This document shows, piece after piece, positions 42,801 through 50,050 of a stretch of 64,000 bases of DNA. Positions within the stretch are counted from its first letter, which is position 1; every line of letters begins with the position of its first letter. The notes below the pieces were generated by a model. The model saw only the letters and a program-made list of their open reading frames with translations. It did not search any database and had not been told where the DNA came from. The translations under genes and the position numbers were made by a program. Source of the stretch: Mycobacterium sp. M26. Its GTDB lineage: Bacteria > Actinomycetota > Actinomycetes > Mycobacteriales > Mycobacteriaceae. The stretch is from NCBI RefSeq assembly GCF_001494595.1, contig NZ_LN929908.1:2951716-3015715 (forward strand), given 5' to 3'.

Positions 42801-44848
42801 TCGCGGTCAATGGCCACGCCACCACCGACTGGGTGACGGCAATCAGCACCAACGATATCGAGGGCGTGCGCCGCGCCTCCCACCCGCAATTTCGCTGGAT
42901 CGCTTCACCTTCCGCGCTGAAGGATCCCGAACGTACCGTCGAGGATATGTTCCGCTGGATGCAGGAGCGGGGACGGCAACTGGTGTCCCAACGACACTGG
43001 GTGCCGGTCCTGCGTTGGCTGTCGCCGGACTGCGCGGTCGGACAGGGAGAGATCGCGGGAGTCGGCACAGACGGCGAAGAGTACAGCTGGAACTTCCTAT
43101 ATGTGAGCGAGTGTCGCGACGGATTGCTAGTGACGATCCGGGAATTCGACAACGAATGGGCGGCATTTGCACACGCTGAATCCGTTGTCGCGCAGGGCCA
43201 TACCAGGCTCGTATTGAGCAATACCGCTTCGCATGCGATAGATCGGATCGTCGCCGCCGCCGTGGCCGGTGACCTTGATACCATTGTCGATAGCTACGCC
43301 GAGCATTTCGACCATGCCGATCATCGCGCGATCAGCGGCGGACCTGTGACTGACAGGCCAGAAGTTCGGGCTGCGTGGCAGCGAATCACCGCCATGTACA
43401 ACCGATTCGAGCACCACACCGTTGCCATTCGAGGCGATCGGCTCCACCTCGGGTTGTATCGATGGTCGGACGACTCCGGGAACCAGTCGAGCGGCTACGC
43501 ACTCACCGAAGTGGGCGATCACGGTCGGATCATCTTTCAGGACCGCTTCGACGAGGAAGCTTTCGATGCTGCTTATCGTGAGCTGGAGACCCGCTACTAC
43601 GCCGGACCAGGCGCAAAGTTCGCCGGACCGGGCATGACGACGGCCAGGTACGTCGAGACCAAGAACCGCGGCGACCTCGACACGCTCTTCGACGAGTTGA
43701 GCACACCAGACGTGCACATCGAAAGCCACTCTCGTTCAGTCTTTCTGGACCGCTCGGCCGAGGAGTACCGGGCCAGCCTTGAGGAGCTCACCGAGCTCGT
43801 CGAGTCGGTTCGGGAATGGCTGGCCGCCATCGAGTGGGTTTCGGCGTCCTGGTTCGTGGCGTTCCTCAAGCGTGACGCCGCCGGCCGCGAGGGTGAGCAG
43901 TACACCTGGACCCGCATTGTCGTGGGCGAAGTACGAGGAGGACGGTTCGCCGGTGCGTGCCAGTTCGAATGCGAGGACGAGGACGTCGCTTTCGCCTATG
44001 CCGAGGATCGGGTGCGGGATGCCGCGAACCCTCTGGCGGTGCGAAACTCAGCCGGTATCACGGCCCGGCGCCTCGTCGCCGCACTGAACGCCGCCAGCGT
44101 CACGAAAGTACTGGAATGCAGCACAGAAGACTTTGTCATCGACGACCGGCGGCGGATGGCCGGCGATACACTCCGCGGCCACGAGGCACTGCGCGCCGCA
44201 ACGTTACGAGTCCTGGATCAGTTCAACACCTTCGACGGAAGCCCGTTGGCAGTTCGTGGCGAGCACCTGGTGCTCTACCGGACCAGATGGTCAGACGCGT
44301 CCGGCAACGAGTCAACGTATCTGCACGTTTTCGAACTCGGTGACGGCCGCCTTTCCGGCGAGGTCCGTTTCGAAGAAGACGATTTCGAGGCGGCGTATCG
44401 GGAGCTGGAGTCGCGTTACTACGCCGGCGAAGGGACCGCGTCGATGACATACGGCCAGTTCAGCACCGAGTACATCCTCACCATGAACCGGGCCGACTGG
44501 GACACCCTGTTCACCCAGATGACCACGTCCGACTTCCGGTTCGAAAACCATTCCCGCTCCGTGTTTCCCGATCGAACGGCCGACGATCTTCGCCGTAGCT
44601 TCGAAGAGCTCTACGGGATGCTCGAGTCGGCGCGTTCCTGGTTCTCTGCGCTTCGGTGGGCGTCGACAACGGTGTTGGCCGGCCGGCTGGAACGTCAGGG
44701 ACTGGGTCGCGACGGTGAGCGGTACACATGGACACGAATCCTGGTCAACGAGTACCGCGACGGTCGGCTCGCCGCTGTTAGTGAATTCGATGCCGACGAC
44801 GTCAATGCTGCGCTCGCCCATGCCCGTCAGCGTGCGGGTGAGGACTAA
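39737..44848 (+). CDS. C-terminal part of the split cyclase gene: ATPase remainder, helical region and four NTF2/SnoaL-like repeats
   Basis: 1703 codons from an in-frame GTG at 39737; the frame is open further upstream through the second duplication copy. About the first 170 residues complete the ATPase/regulatory part (ISTGGNPLFVRELVGML; LEVASVIGTDFAASAVSEL; FHHVLIRDVAYRRLL). Residues about 170-600 are Ala/Leu-rich helical hairpins of TPR type. From about residue 613 four tandem ~273-residue units follow, each with two NTF2/SnoaL-like halves and a YRELExRYYAGEG-like landmark. Translation of this part alone needs internal initiation; no strong ribosome site is seen before 39737. Natural product was most likely one 2166-residue protein. 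Confidence 0.8.
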   Translation: MSRLPISTGGNPLFVRELVGMLVHDGVLDRDPGGWRLTVHAADIAIPPTIQALLASRLERLKSTDRRVLEVASVIGTDFAASAVSELSGLPEVEILAVLSRLRRIELAQPTGTYVGNEPVWRFHHVLIRDVAYRRLLKSERADLHERLANWVEAGGPSFAVESNEVIARNLEAAHGYRRDLGLRDAHSAELAVRSARSYLTSARRALDRDELVSAGGQAARGAALAAADGTLHADLLLVGCEAFLSGGDVAAGSPFVEELERIAGDSLAPWAICYRCQLVVLTDPSRLPEADRRLQEAIDEFTRRTDAAGLAKAHRVRANTRARLGRIGDCEADLFEALIAARRGGDHRQITAALSAAPNAALWGPSPAPKAGGRCLDVVRMQRMTTAAPSLEATSLRCLAVLELLRGRPDKARSMLAEAHKVVAELGLRHGLMETELYAGIIELMVGDEAAAEPHFRTALEGLDALGVGADAGQAAALLARSVLAQGRTEEADRYAAESERIAGHNLKTAIAWRAVRAEILSAQARHLEAVAKAREAVAVASETDLVLDHADACLALSRVLAAAGDARAADRARRDAESLYTAKDAVFMLGRTAPATAEHRPPVGAAPPRRLSVNNRASRTTDLPSRAAETDDADVIFAIYSEDVVYEDHRGLRGDPITDSVEFREAGMRKYQQYPHVDWQPVAVRGERLVLVHVHWTDDSGNETASLDMFEIGEDELVCYHGRFDADDIEGACRELDRRYYAGEGAPYAESGHGTCAFLEAMWSRNVEAARRVCQPDFRWRASAAALKPTERSLDEFFDWLDERARQVSSLKVWTSAIRWLSPDCYLALIEIRGTGQEFAWSRIAVGEYRSGLGVSVREFEVEDEDSAFSYAESLITQRPRGLVVDNQASRVSDLVIEAFQTHDAEAAISQFSPWISYEVRRSISGDLTAGIEYLRESVPALLEQYAHFDGHTVAVRGDRLCLTRSRWWDDAGNEASNLHVAELGEDGLVSALIYFDGDDFWTAYRELERRYYGAEGSEFAVNGHATTDWVTAISTNDIEGVRRASHPQFRWIASPSALKDPERTVEDMFRWMQERGRQLVSQRHWVPVLRWLSPDCAVGQGEIAGVGTDGEEYSWNFLYVSECRDGLLVTIREFDNEWAAFAHAESVVAQGHTRLVLSNTASHAIDRIVAAAVAGDLDTIVDSYAEHFDHADHRAISGGPVTDRPEVRAAWQRITAMYNRFEHHTVAIRGDRLHLGLYRWSDDSGNQSSGYALTEVGDHGRIIFQDRFDEEAFDAAYRELETRYYAGPGAKFAGPGMTTARYVETKNRGDLDTLFDELSTPDVHIESHSRSVFLDRSAEEYRASLEELTELVESVREWLAAIEWVSASWFVAFLKRDAAGREGEQYTWTRIVVGEVRGGRFAGACQFECEDEDVAFAYAEDRVRDAANPLAVRNSAGITARRLVAALNAASVTKVLECSTEDFVIDDRRRMAGDTLRGHEALRAATLRVLDQFNTFDGSPLAVRGEHLVLYRTRWSDASGNESTYLHVFELGDGRLSGEVRFEEDDFEAAYRELESRYYAGEGTASMTYGQFSTEYILTMNRADWDTLFTQMTTSDFRFENHSRSVFPDRTADDLRRSFEELYGMLESARSWFSALRWASTTVLAGRLERQGLGRDGERYTWTRILVNEYRDGRLAAVSEFDADDVNAALAHARQRAGED
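41574..44848 (+). repeat. Four tandem ~820-bp coding repeats (paired NTF2/SnoaL-like domains)
   Basis: Repeat starts at about 41574, 42388, 43208 and 44032; each begins L-x-V-x-N-x-A-S and ends near FAYAES. Common landmarks in order: AVRGxRL near residue 80, a W-x-D-x-x-GNE strand, the RYYAGxG turn near 130, then a second half with TWTRI or equivalent and a REFE/CQFE strand. Divergence between units is high, so the duplication is old and shows at protein level only. Confidence 0.8.
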
Positions 44849-44882
44849 GAAACCCTGGGAAGTGCCCGGCGCCGCAGCGAAG

Positions 44883-46196
44883 TCAGCGCCGGATGCGCAC
44901 CGGCAACGACGCCGGGCCCTGTAGCGAGGGCGTGGTCCCCCATCGCACCGGCCCCGCCACTTCCAGGCCGTCGACCGCGTCGAGCAAGTGATTCACCGCG
45001 GTAATGGACTCCAGCCGCGCGAGGTGGGCCCCCAGGCAGAAGTGCAGGCCGTGTCCGAAGGCCAGATGCCCGGTGGTGTCCCGGTGGATGTCGAGCCGGT
45101 CGGGCTCGGCGAACTTGTCCGGGTCCCGGTTGGCCGATGCGTACAGAAGCATGACCCGGCCGCCCGCCGGAATCACTGTCCCGCCCACCTCGTAGGGCCG
45201 GGTGGCAACCCGGGTTACCCACTGCACCGGAGACCCCCAGCGGGCGGCTTCCTCCACAGCGTTCGGGACCAGGCTCCGATCGGCTTTCAGCTCGTCGAAC
45301 AGATCCTGGTCCTGGGCCATCCGCATCAGCAGCATGCCCAGCAAGTTGGTCGTGGTCTCGTTACCGGCAACCAGCAGGATCATCGAATACAGGAAGGCTT
45401 CGCTCGCGGAGAGTTCGCCACTGCTGCGCGCCTCGTGCAGTCTGGTGAGCAAGTCGTCAGCCGGATGCATTGCCCGGTGACGCATTTCCGACTCCATCAG
45501 GGCATGCATCAGCAGGTACCCCTGCAGGCTCGAGCCGATGATCCGGGTCACCTCCAGCAATGACCGGGGCGCGAACACTTGGGCGAAGCGGTTCGACACC
45601 TCGCGGAAGGTCGGCCACTGCTCGCGCGGGACTCCGAGGATGGTGGCGATGACGTTGATGGGCATCGGGACGGTCAAGGCGCTGACCAGATCGACAGTCT
45701 CGCCGCCGCGCAACGCGGCGATGGACTCGTCGGCGAGAACCTCAATATCCGAGGTCAACTGGTTGACAGCACGCTTGGTGAACGCCGGCGCCACGATATG
45801 GCGCAATCGGGTGTGATCCGGCGGATCGGCGAGCAGCACCACGCTCGGGCTGTAGCCGCGCAGGGTGATTCCGTCACGCGACGACAATGCTTCGCTGTTG
45901 CGAGCCGCGGCGTGTACATCCTCGTGACGACCGAGCATCCACACACCGAGGCGTTCGTTGACGACGACGGGGTGTTCACGGATCCGTCCCAGCGCGGGAT
46001 ACGGGTTGACGATGTTGTCGGGCAGGGTGGGATCAAAGGTACTGCGCGGCAGCATTTTCGGCGCTGCATGGGCACGCGGTCGGCGGATGTCGCGATACGC
46101 CCCTGCGGCGACCGGTCGCCACAGGTCGGACAGGGATGATCGGGCAGCCGCGGCAATAGCGCGAGGTGGGGGCGTTCTGAGAACGTCAGTCGGCAT
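44883..46196 (-). CDS. Cytochrome P450
   Basis: 437 residues from the ATG at 46196 (ATG at 46202 also possible). Helix I AGNETTTNLL, ExxR in VEEAARWGSP, and the heme loop FGHGLHFCLGAHLAR with the cysteine ligand are all intact. Soluble bacterial class, needs a ferredoxin partner not encoded nearby. Substrate unknown. Divergent from an AraC-type regulator with 73 bases between, so probably its target. Confidence 0.93.
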   Translation of the reverse strand: MPTDVLRTPPPRAIAAAARSSLSDLWRPVAAGAYRDIRRPRAHAAPKMLPRSTFDPTLPDNIVNPYPALGRIREHPVVVNERLGVWMLGRHEDVHAAARNSEALSSRDGITLRGYSPSVVLLADPPDHTRLRHIVAPAFTKRAVNQLTSDIEVLADESIAALRGGETVDLVSALTVPMPINVIATILGVPREQWPTFREVSNRFAQVFAPRSLLEVTRIIGSSLQGYLLMHALMESEMRHRAMHPADDLLTRLHEARSSGELSASEAFLYSMILLVAGNETTTNLLGMLLMRMAQDQDLFDELKADRSLVPNAVEEAARWGSPVQWVTRVATRPYEVGGTVIPAGGRVMLLYASANRDPDKFAEPDRLDIHRDTTGHLAFGHGLHFCLGAHLARLESITAVNHLLDAVDGLEVAGPVRWGTTPSLQGPASLPVRIRR

Positions 46197-46269
46197 AACC
46201 ATCAAGTTAGGAGCCCGCAAGCGCCGAAAGAATGTCCTTATCGGACACCAACTTGATAGTTTCGGACAC

Positions 46270-47283
46270 ATGGCAGCCATTTCCGGACTCGATATCGCCC
46301 GATCGTCGGCCACCGGACGGCATATCGTGGACGTCGCCGAACAGCATGGCCTTGACGCCATGGCGTGTCTGGCCGGCACCGGCCTGTCGCCCGATGACCT
46401 GAGCAATCCCAACGGCGAGATCAGTCCCGCCCAGGAGCTGGCCATCATCCGAAATGTCATCGCCCACTTGGGTAACCGCCCCGGACTGGGTATGGAGGCC
46501 GGCTCGCGGTACAGCCTCGCCGACACCGGCATCCTCGGCTACGCCTTGATGTCGAGCCCGACGTTCGGGGATGCCATCGACGTGGCCTGGCGCTACAGCG
46601 CGCTGTCGGCCTCCTATCTGAGTCTGGCCGCACCCGAGCTCGTCGGGGACGAGGCAGTCGTGGCGATCGACGACACCCAAATCCCCTCGGACGTCCGGCA
46701 ATTCCTGATCGAACGCGACTTCAGCATGGCGGTACGGCTCTTCCCGATGCTGATCGGCTCGCACCATCCGCCGATGTCGTTTCGGATCGAACTGGCCGAG
46801 ACCACCTTGCCCGTCGACAACGTCGAGATCGACGACCTGACGATCCGGGTGACAGCCGGGGACCGCAATGCGTTGGTCTTCCCCGCCGACCTGATCGACC
46901 AGCCGATGCCCGCGGCCGACCCCCAGACCGCGGCGATCTGCATCCGGGAATGCGAGCAACTGCTGGACCGGCGGCGTACCCGTCGCGGAATCGCGGCCGC
47001 CGTGCGATCGCGGATCATCCAGAACTCCGCACAGATTCCGTCGATGGCCGAGGTGGCCAAAGGACTGTGCATCACTGAACGGACGTTGCACCGCAAGCTG
47101 ACCGCAGAGGGCACCAGCTTTCGCGCTCTACTCGACGAGGTGCGTGCCACGCTGGCGGCCGAACTGCTCGACTCCGGTTTCACCGTCGAGGAGACCGCCC
47201 GGCGGCTCGGCTATTCCGAGACCGCGGCCTTCACCCGCGCGCACATCCGTTGGAACGGTCATCCCCCGAGCCGGCGCGGCTAG
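46270..47283 (+). CDS. AraC-family transcriptional regulator
   Basis: 337 residues from the ATG at 46270; longer in-frame starts run antisense through the P450 gene. N-terminal arabinose-binding-like ligand domain of the OruR/ArgR-type (SYLSLAAPELVGDEAVVAIDD ... ISPAQELAIIRN). C-terminal two-HTH domain: IPSMAEVAKGLCITERTLHRKLTAEGTSFRALLDEVR and FTVEETARRLGYSETAAFTRAHIRWNG. Likely controls the divergent P450 (inference from position). Shares a CTAG at its stop with the truB stop on the other strand. Confidence 0.9.
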   Translation: MAAISGLDIARSSATGRHIVDVAEQHGLDAMACLAGTGLSPDDLSNPNGEISPAQELAIIRNVIAHLGNRPGLGMEAGSRYSLADTGILGYALMSSPTFGDAIDVAWRYSALSASYLSLAAPELVGDEAVVAIDDTQIPSDVRQFLIERDFSMAVRLFPMLIGSHHPPMSFRIELAETTLPVDNVEIDDLTIRVTAGDRNALVFPADLIDQPMPAADPQTAAICIRECEQLLDRRRTRRGIAAAVRSRIIQNSAQIPSMAEVAKGLCITERTLHRKLTAEGTSFRALLDEVRATLAAELLDSGFTVEETARRLGYSETAAFTRAHIRWNGHPPSRRG

Positions 47284-48164
47284 AGCGTGGCGGGCCGGAT
47301 CACGACTACCGACTTCGTGCGAGATCCCTTGTCTTTTAACAGCGCGATCACCCGTCCATCCGGATCGGTCGCGGCGTAGACCCCGTCGATGCCGGCCGAG
47401 GGCAGCGGTCTGCCGTGGCCGCAATCATCGGCCTGCTCGGTGGTGATGTCGCGGCGTGGGAACGCCAGCAGGCAGGCTTCGTCGAGCGGATAGCTGAGCT
47501 GAGGATCCTCGGCCAGCGTCTCGAGTGTGCGGGCGTGCTCAAGGCCGTAACCGCCGACCCGGGTGCGCCGCAGCGCCGTCAGGTGTCCCCCGACCTCAAG
47601 GCCGTCGCCGAGATCGCGCGCCAGCGCGCGGATGTAGGTGCCCGACGAGCAGTCCACCTCGACGTCGAGGTCCACGAACGGGCCCTCCCGGCGGACGGTG
47701 CGGATCTCGAAGCGGTCGATGCGGACCGGCCGCTGGGCCAGCTCCACCTCCTGGCCCTCGCGGGCCAGCTGGTAGGCGCGCTTGCCGCCGATCTTGATGG
47801 CGCTCACCGACGACGGCCGCTGCAGAATGTCGCCGCGCAATGCCGCGACGCCGGTCTCGATCTGCTCGTCGGTGATGTGCTCGGCCGAAACATCCTGCAG
47901 CACCTCACCTTCGGCGTCGTCGGTCGTGGTGGACCGGCCCAGGCGGATCGTGGCGGTGTAGGTCTTGGAGGTGGCGGTGAGCAGACCGAGGATCTTGGTG
48001 GCCCGCTCGATGCCGATGACGAGCACGCCGGTCGCCATCGGGTCCAAGGTGCCGGCGTGGCCCACCTTGCGGGTGCCGAACATGTGGCGGCAGCGGCCGA
48101 CCACGTCATGGCTGGTCATGCCGGCCGGTTTGTCGACGACAACGATGCCGGGTGGGGGGCTCAC
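47280..48164 (-). CDS. truB: tRNA pseudouridine(55) synthase
   Basis: 294 residues from the GTG at 48164. Catalytic Asp in VGHAGTLDPMATGVLVIG; IVVVDKPAGMTSHDVV opens the fold; CSSGTYIRALARDLGDGL and a C-terminal PUA-like part follow. Start overlaps the pptT stop (GTGA), so it is coupled to it. Makes psi55 in the T loop of tRNAs. Confidence 0.96.
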   Translation of the reverse strand: MSPPPGIVVVDKPAGMTSHDVVGRCRHMFGTRKVGHAGTLDPMATGVLVIGIERATKILGLLTATSKTYTATIRLGRSTTTDDAEGEVLQDVSAEHITDEQIETGVAALRGDILQRPSSVSAIKIGGKRAYQLAREGQEVELAQRPVRIDRFEIRTVRREGPFVDLDVEVDCSSGTYIRALARDLGDGLEVGGHLTALRRTRVGGYGLEHARTLETLAEDPQLSYPLDEACLLAFPRRDITTEQADDCGHGRPLPSAGIDGVYAATDPDGRVIALLKDKGSRTKSVVVIRPATL

Positions 48165-48829
48165 AGCACGATCGCCGTCAGCGCCAGACCACCGCCCACC
48201 GACCAGCGGCCCTCGAGCTGTGTCAGCGGTGGTCCGGACCGGGCGGCCGGGTCGATGAGAATTCGGGAGACGAAACTGCCGCTGAGGCCGCTGGCGTCGA
48301 CGTCGAAGGTGATGTGGGCGTCCTCGAATCCGAGCCAGCGCTCGGTGAGCGGGAACCACGCCTTGTAGGTTGCCTCCTTGGCGCAGAACAGAACCCGGTC
48401 CCAATGCAGCCCGCCGGGCAGCTTGGCGATCTCGTAGCGTTCGACCGGCAAACTGATGGCGTTGAGCACCCCGTCGGGAAGCACCCCGTGCGGTTCGGCG
48501 TCGATGCCCACCGAACGCACCGCCTCGCTGCGGCCGACCACCGCGCCGCGATAGCCCTGGGTGTGGGTCAGACTGCCGACCACTCCCTCGGGCCAGCAGG
48601 GTTCACCCTTGTCTCCCTTGAGAATCGGCACCGGCGGCAGACCCAGTTGCTGCAATGCCACCCGCGCGCAGTGCCGCACGGTGACGAACTCGTTGCGCCG
48701 CTTGGCCACCGACTTGGCAATCAGCGGCTCCTCTTCGGGTAGCGGCGTCAGGTCCGGCGGGTCGTCGTACAACTCCGCATAGACCAGACCGGTGACCTCG
48801 GGCAGCACCGCCCGCATCAGCTCGCTCAT
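48161..48829 (-). CDS. pptT: 4'-phosphopantetheinyl transferase (Sfp type)
   Basis: 222 residues from the ATG at 48829, whose ATGA overlaps the upstream metallophosphoesterase stop. Activates carrier proteins of mycolic acid and polyketide/siderophore synthases by adding the CoA phosphopantetheine arm. Motifs: GSLTHTQGYRGAVVG, SVGIDAEPHGVL (metal Asp/Glu) and WDRVLFCAKEATYKAW (catalytic ExxxK). Essential in M. tuberculosis by recall. Confidence 0.96.
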   Translation of the reverse strand: MSELMRAVLPEVTGLVYAELYDDPPDLTPLPEEEPLIAKSVAKRRNEFVTVRHCARVALQQLGLPPVPILKGDKGEPCWPEGVVGSLTHTQGYRGAVVGRSEAVRSVGIDAEPHGVLPDGVLNAISLPVERYEIAKLPGGLHWDRVLFCAKEATYKAWFPLTERWLGFEDAHITFDVDASGLSGSFVSRILIDPAARSGPPLTQLEGRWSVGGGLALTAIVL

Positions 48830-49761
48830 CCGCGTCGGCTGCGCAGCCGGTCCCGGAACTTCTCCGACTGCTCCTTCATCTCCTGGGTGATCACGAAGTG
48901 GCCGCCGAAGTCGTTGAGATATCCCGGCGCGTACTGCGGATCGGGCAGGATCTGCCGCATCCACCGATAGGGCTTGCGGCGCCGCCATTCTCGCGGGTAG
49001 CCGACCGAAACCTCTTCGAAGCGCACACCGTCGTACCAGGTGGTGCGAGGGATGTGTAGGTGGCCGTACACCGAGCACACCGCGTTGTAGCGGGTGTGCC
49101 AGTCGGCGGTCTCGACGGTTCCGCACCACAGCGAGAACTCCGGATAGAACAGCACGTCGCAGGGTTCGCGGCGCATCGGAAAGTGGTTGACCAGCACGGT
49201 CGGCGTCATCCAGTCCAGCTCTTCGAGACGCTTACGGGTGTAGGCCAACCGATCTCGGCACCACGCATCGCGCGTTGCGTACGGCTCGCTCGACAGCAGG
49301 AACTCGTCGGTGGCCACAATGTTGGCGGCCTTGGCGATCGCCAGCCCCTCGGCCTTGGTGGTCGCCCCGGCCGGCAGGAAGGTGTAGTCGTAGAGCAGGA
49401 ACATCGGCACGATGGTCGCCGGGCCGCCCTGCTCGGTCCAGACCGGGAATGGGTGCTCGGGGGTGATGACGCCCATCTCGTCGCACATGTTGACCAGGTA
49501 GTCGTAACGGGCCCGGCCGAAGATCTGCATCGGGTCCTTGCCGGTGGTCCACAACTCGTGATTGCCCGGCACCCAGATCACCTTGGCGAACCGGCGCCGC
49601 AGCAGATCCAGTGACCACCGGATGTCGTCAGTGCGCTCCGCCACGTCGCCGGCGACGATCAGCCAGTCGTCCGGTGTTGACGGGTACAGCGATTCGGTGA
49701 CCGGCTTGTTGCCGGTGTGACCGGTGTGCAGGTCACTGATCGCCCAGAGTGTGGGAGCCAC
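48826..49761 (-). CDS. Calcineurin-like metallophosphoesterase
   Basis: 311 residues from the GTG at 49761 (VAPTLWAISDLHTGH). Metal ligands: DLH, GD in LIVAGDVAERTDD, GNHE in VWVPGNHELW-type segment (VIWVPGNHELW), NHF and GHLH in SVYGHLHIPR. First gene of a minus-strand trio with pptT and truB joined by 4-base overlaps. In mycobacteria this gene is always beside pptT by recall and has been linked to removal of phosphopantetheine from carrier proteins, reversing PptT; that link is knowledge, not visible here. Confidence 0.9.
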   Translation of the reverse strand: MAPTLWAISDLHTGHTGNKPVTESLYPSTPDDWLIVAGDVAERTDDIRWSLDLLRRRFAKVIWVPGNHELWTTGKDPMQIFGRARYDYLVNMCDEMGVITPEHPFPVWTEQGGPATIVPMFLLYDYTFLPAGATTKAEGLAIAKAANIVATDEFLLSSEPYATRDAWCRDRLAYTRKRLEELDWMTPTVLVNHFPMRREPCDVLFYPEFSLWCGTVETADWHTRYNAVCSVYGHLHIPRTTWYDGVRFEEVSVGYPREWRRRKPYRWMRQILPDPQYAPGYLNDFGGHFVITQEMKEQSEKFRDRLRSRRG

Positions 49762-50050
49762 AACCAGCCAGCCTACTGGGCGTCCCCGAAGTCGTGTGAT
49801 GCGCCGCGACGGGCAGGCGAAGCCACGCGCCTGATCCGCATTGCGGAACAAATTGCTCCGTTGTTTAACGTAGGCCACCTACTGAGATTCACAATGCGGT
49901 CCAAATGCCATGGTTTTCGCGGTATTTCGAGATTTTTCATCCGGATTCTGAATCTTTCCTTGGAATTTCCTTGCGTTCGCCATCAGTGAATGGTCCTATT
50001 GGTTCCGCATTACGGATCACAGGATCCGCATCGAGAACTCGGAGGACGTC
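49762..50050 (+). promoter_or_regulatory. AT-rich upstream region of the giant surface-protein gene with repeated TCCGCAT sites
   Basis: 289 bases without a gene. From about 49850 to 50010 the DNA is much richer in A and T than either flank. TCCGCATTGCGGA (perfect 13-bp palindrome, 49835-49847), TCCGCATTACGGA (50004-50016) and a half site TCCGCAT (50025-50031) share one motif; the last two start 21 bp apart. GGAGG lies 8 bases before the ATG at 50051. The binding protein is unknown. Confidence 0.5.

Noticed and set aside
41574..44848. Repeat array read as CRISPR or VNTR
   Set aside because: Units are ~820 bp, coding, and conserved only at protein level; no short identical repeats or spacers.
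39737..44848. Second half as a normal independent gene
   Set aside because: The frame begins inside the ATPase domain and no ribosome site precedes the internal GTG; it matches the upstream frame exactly once the 55-bp duplicate is removed.
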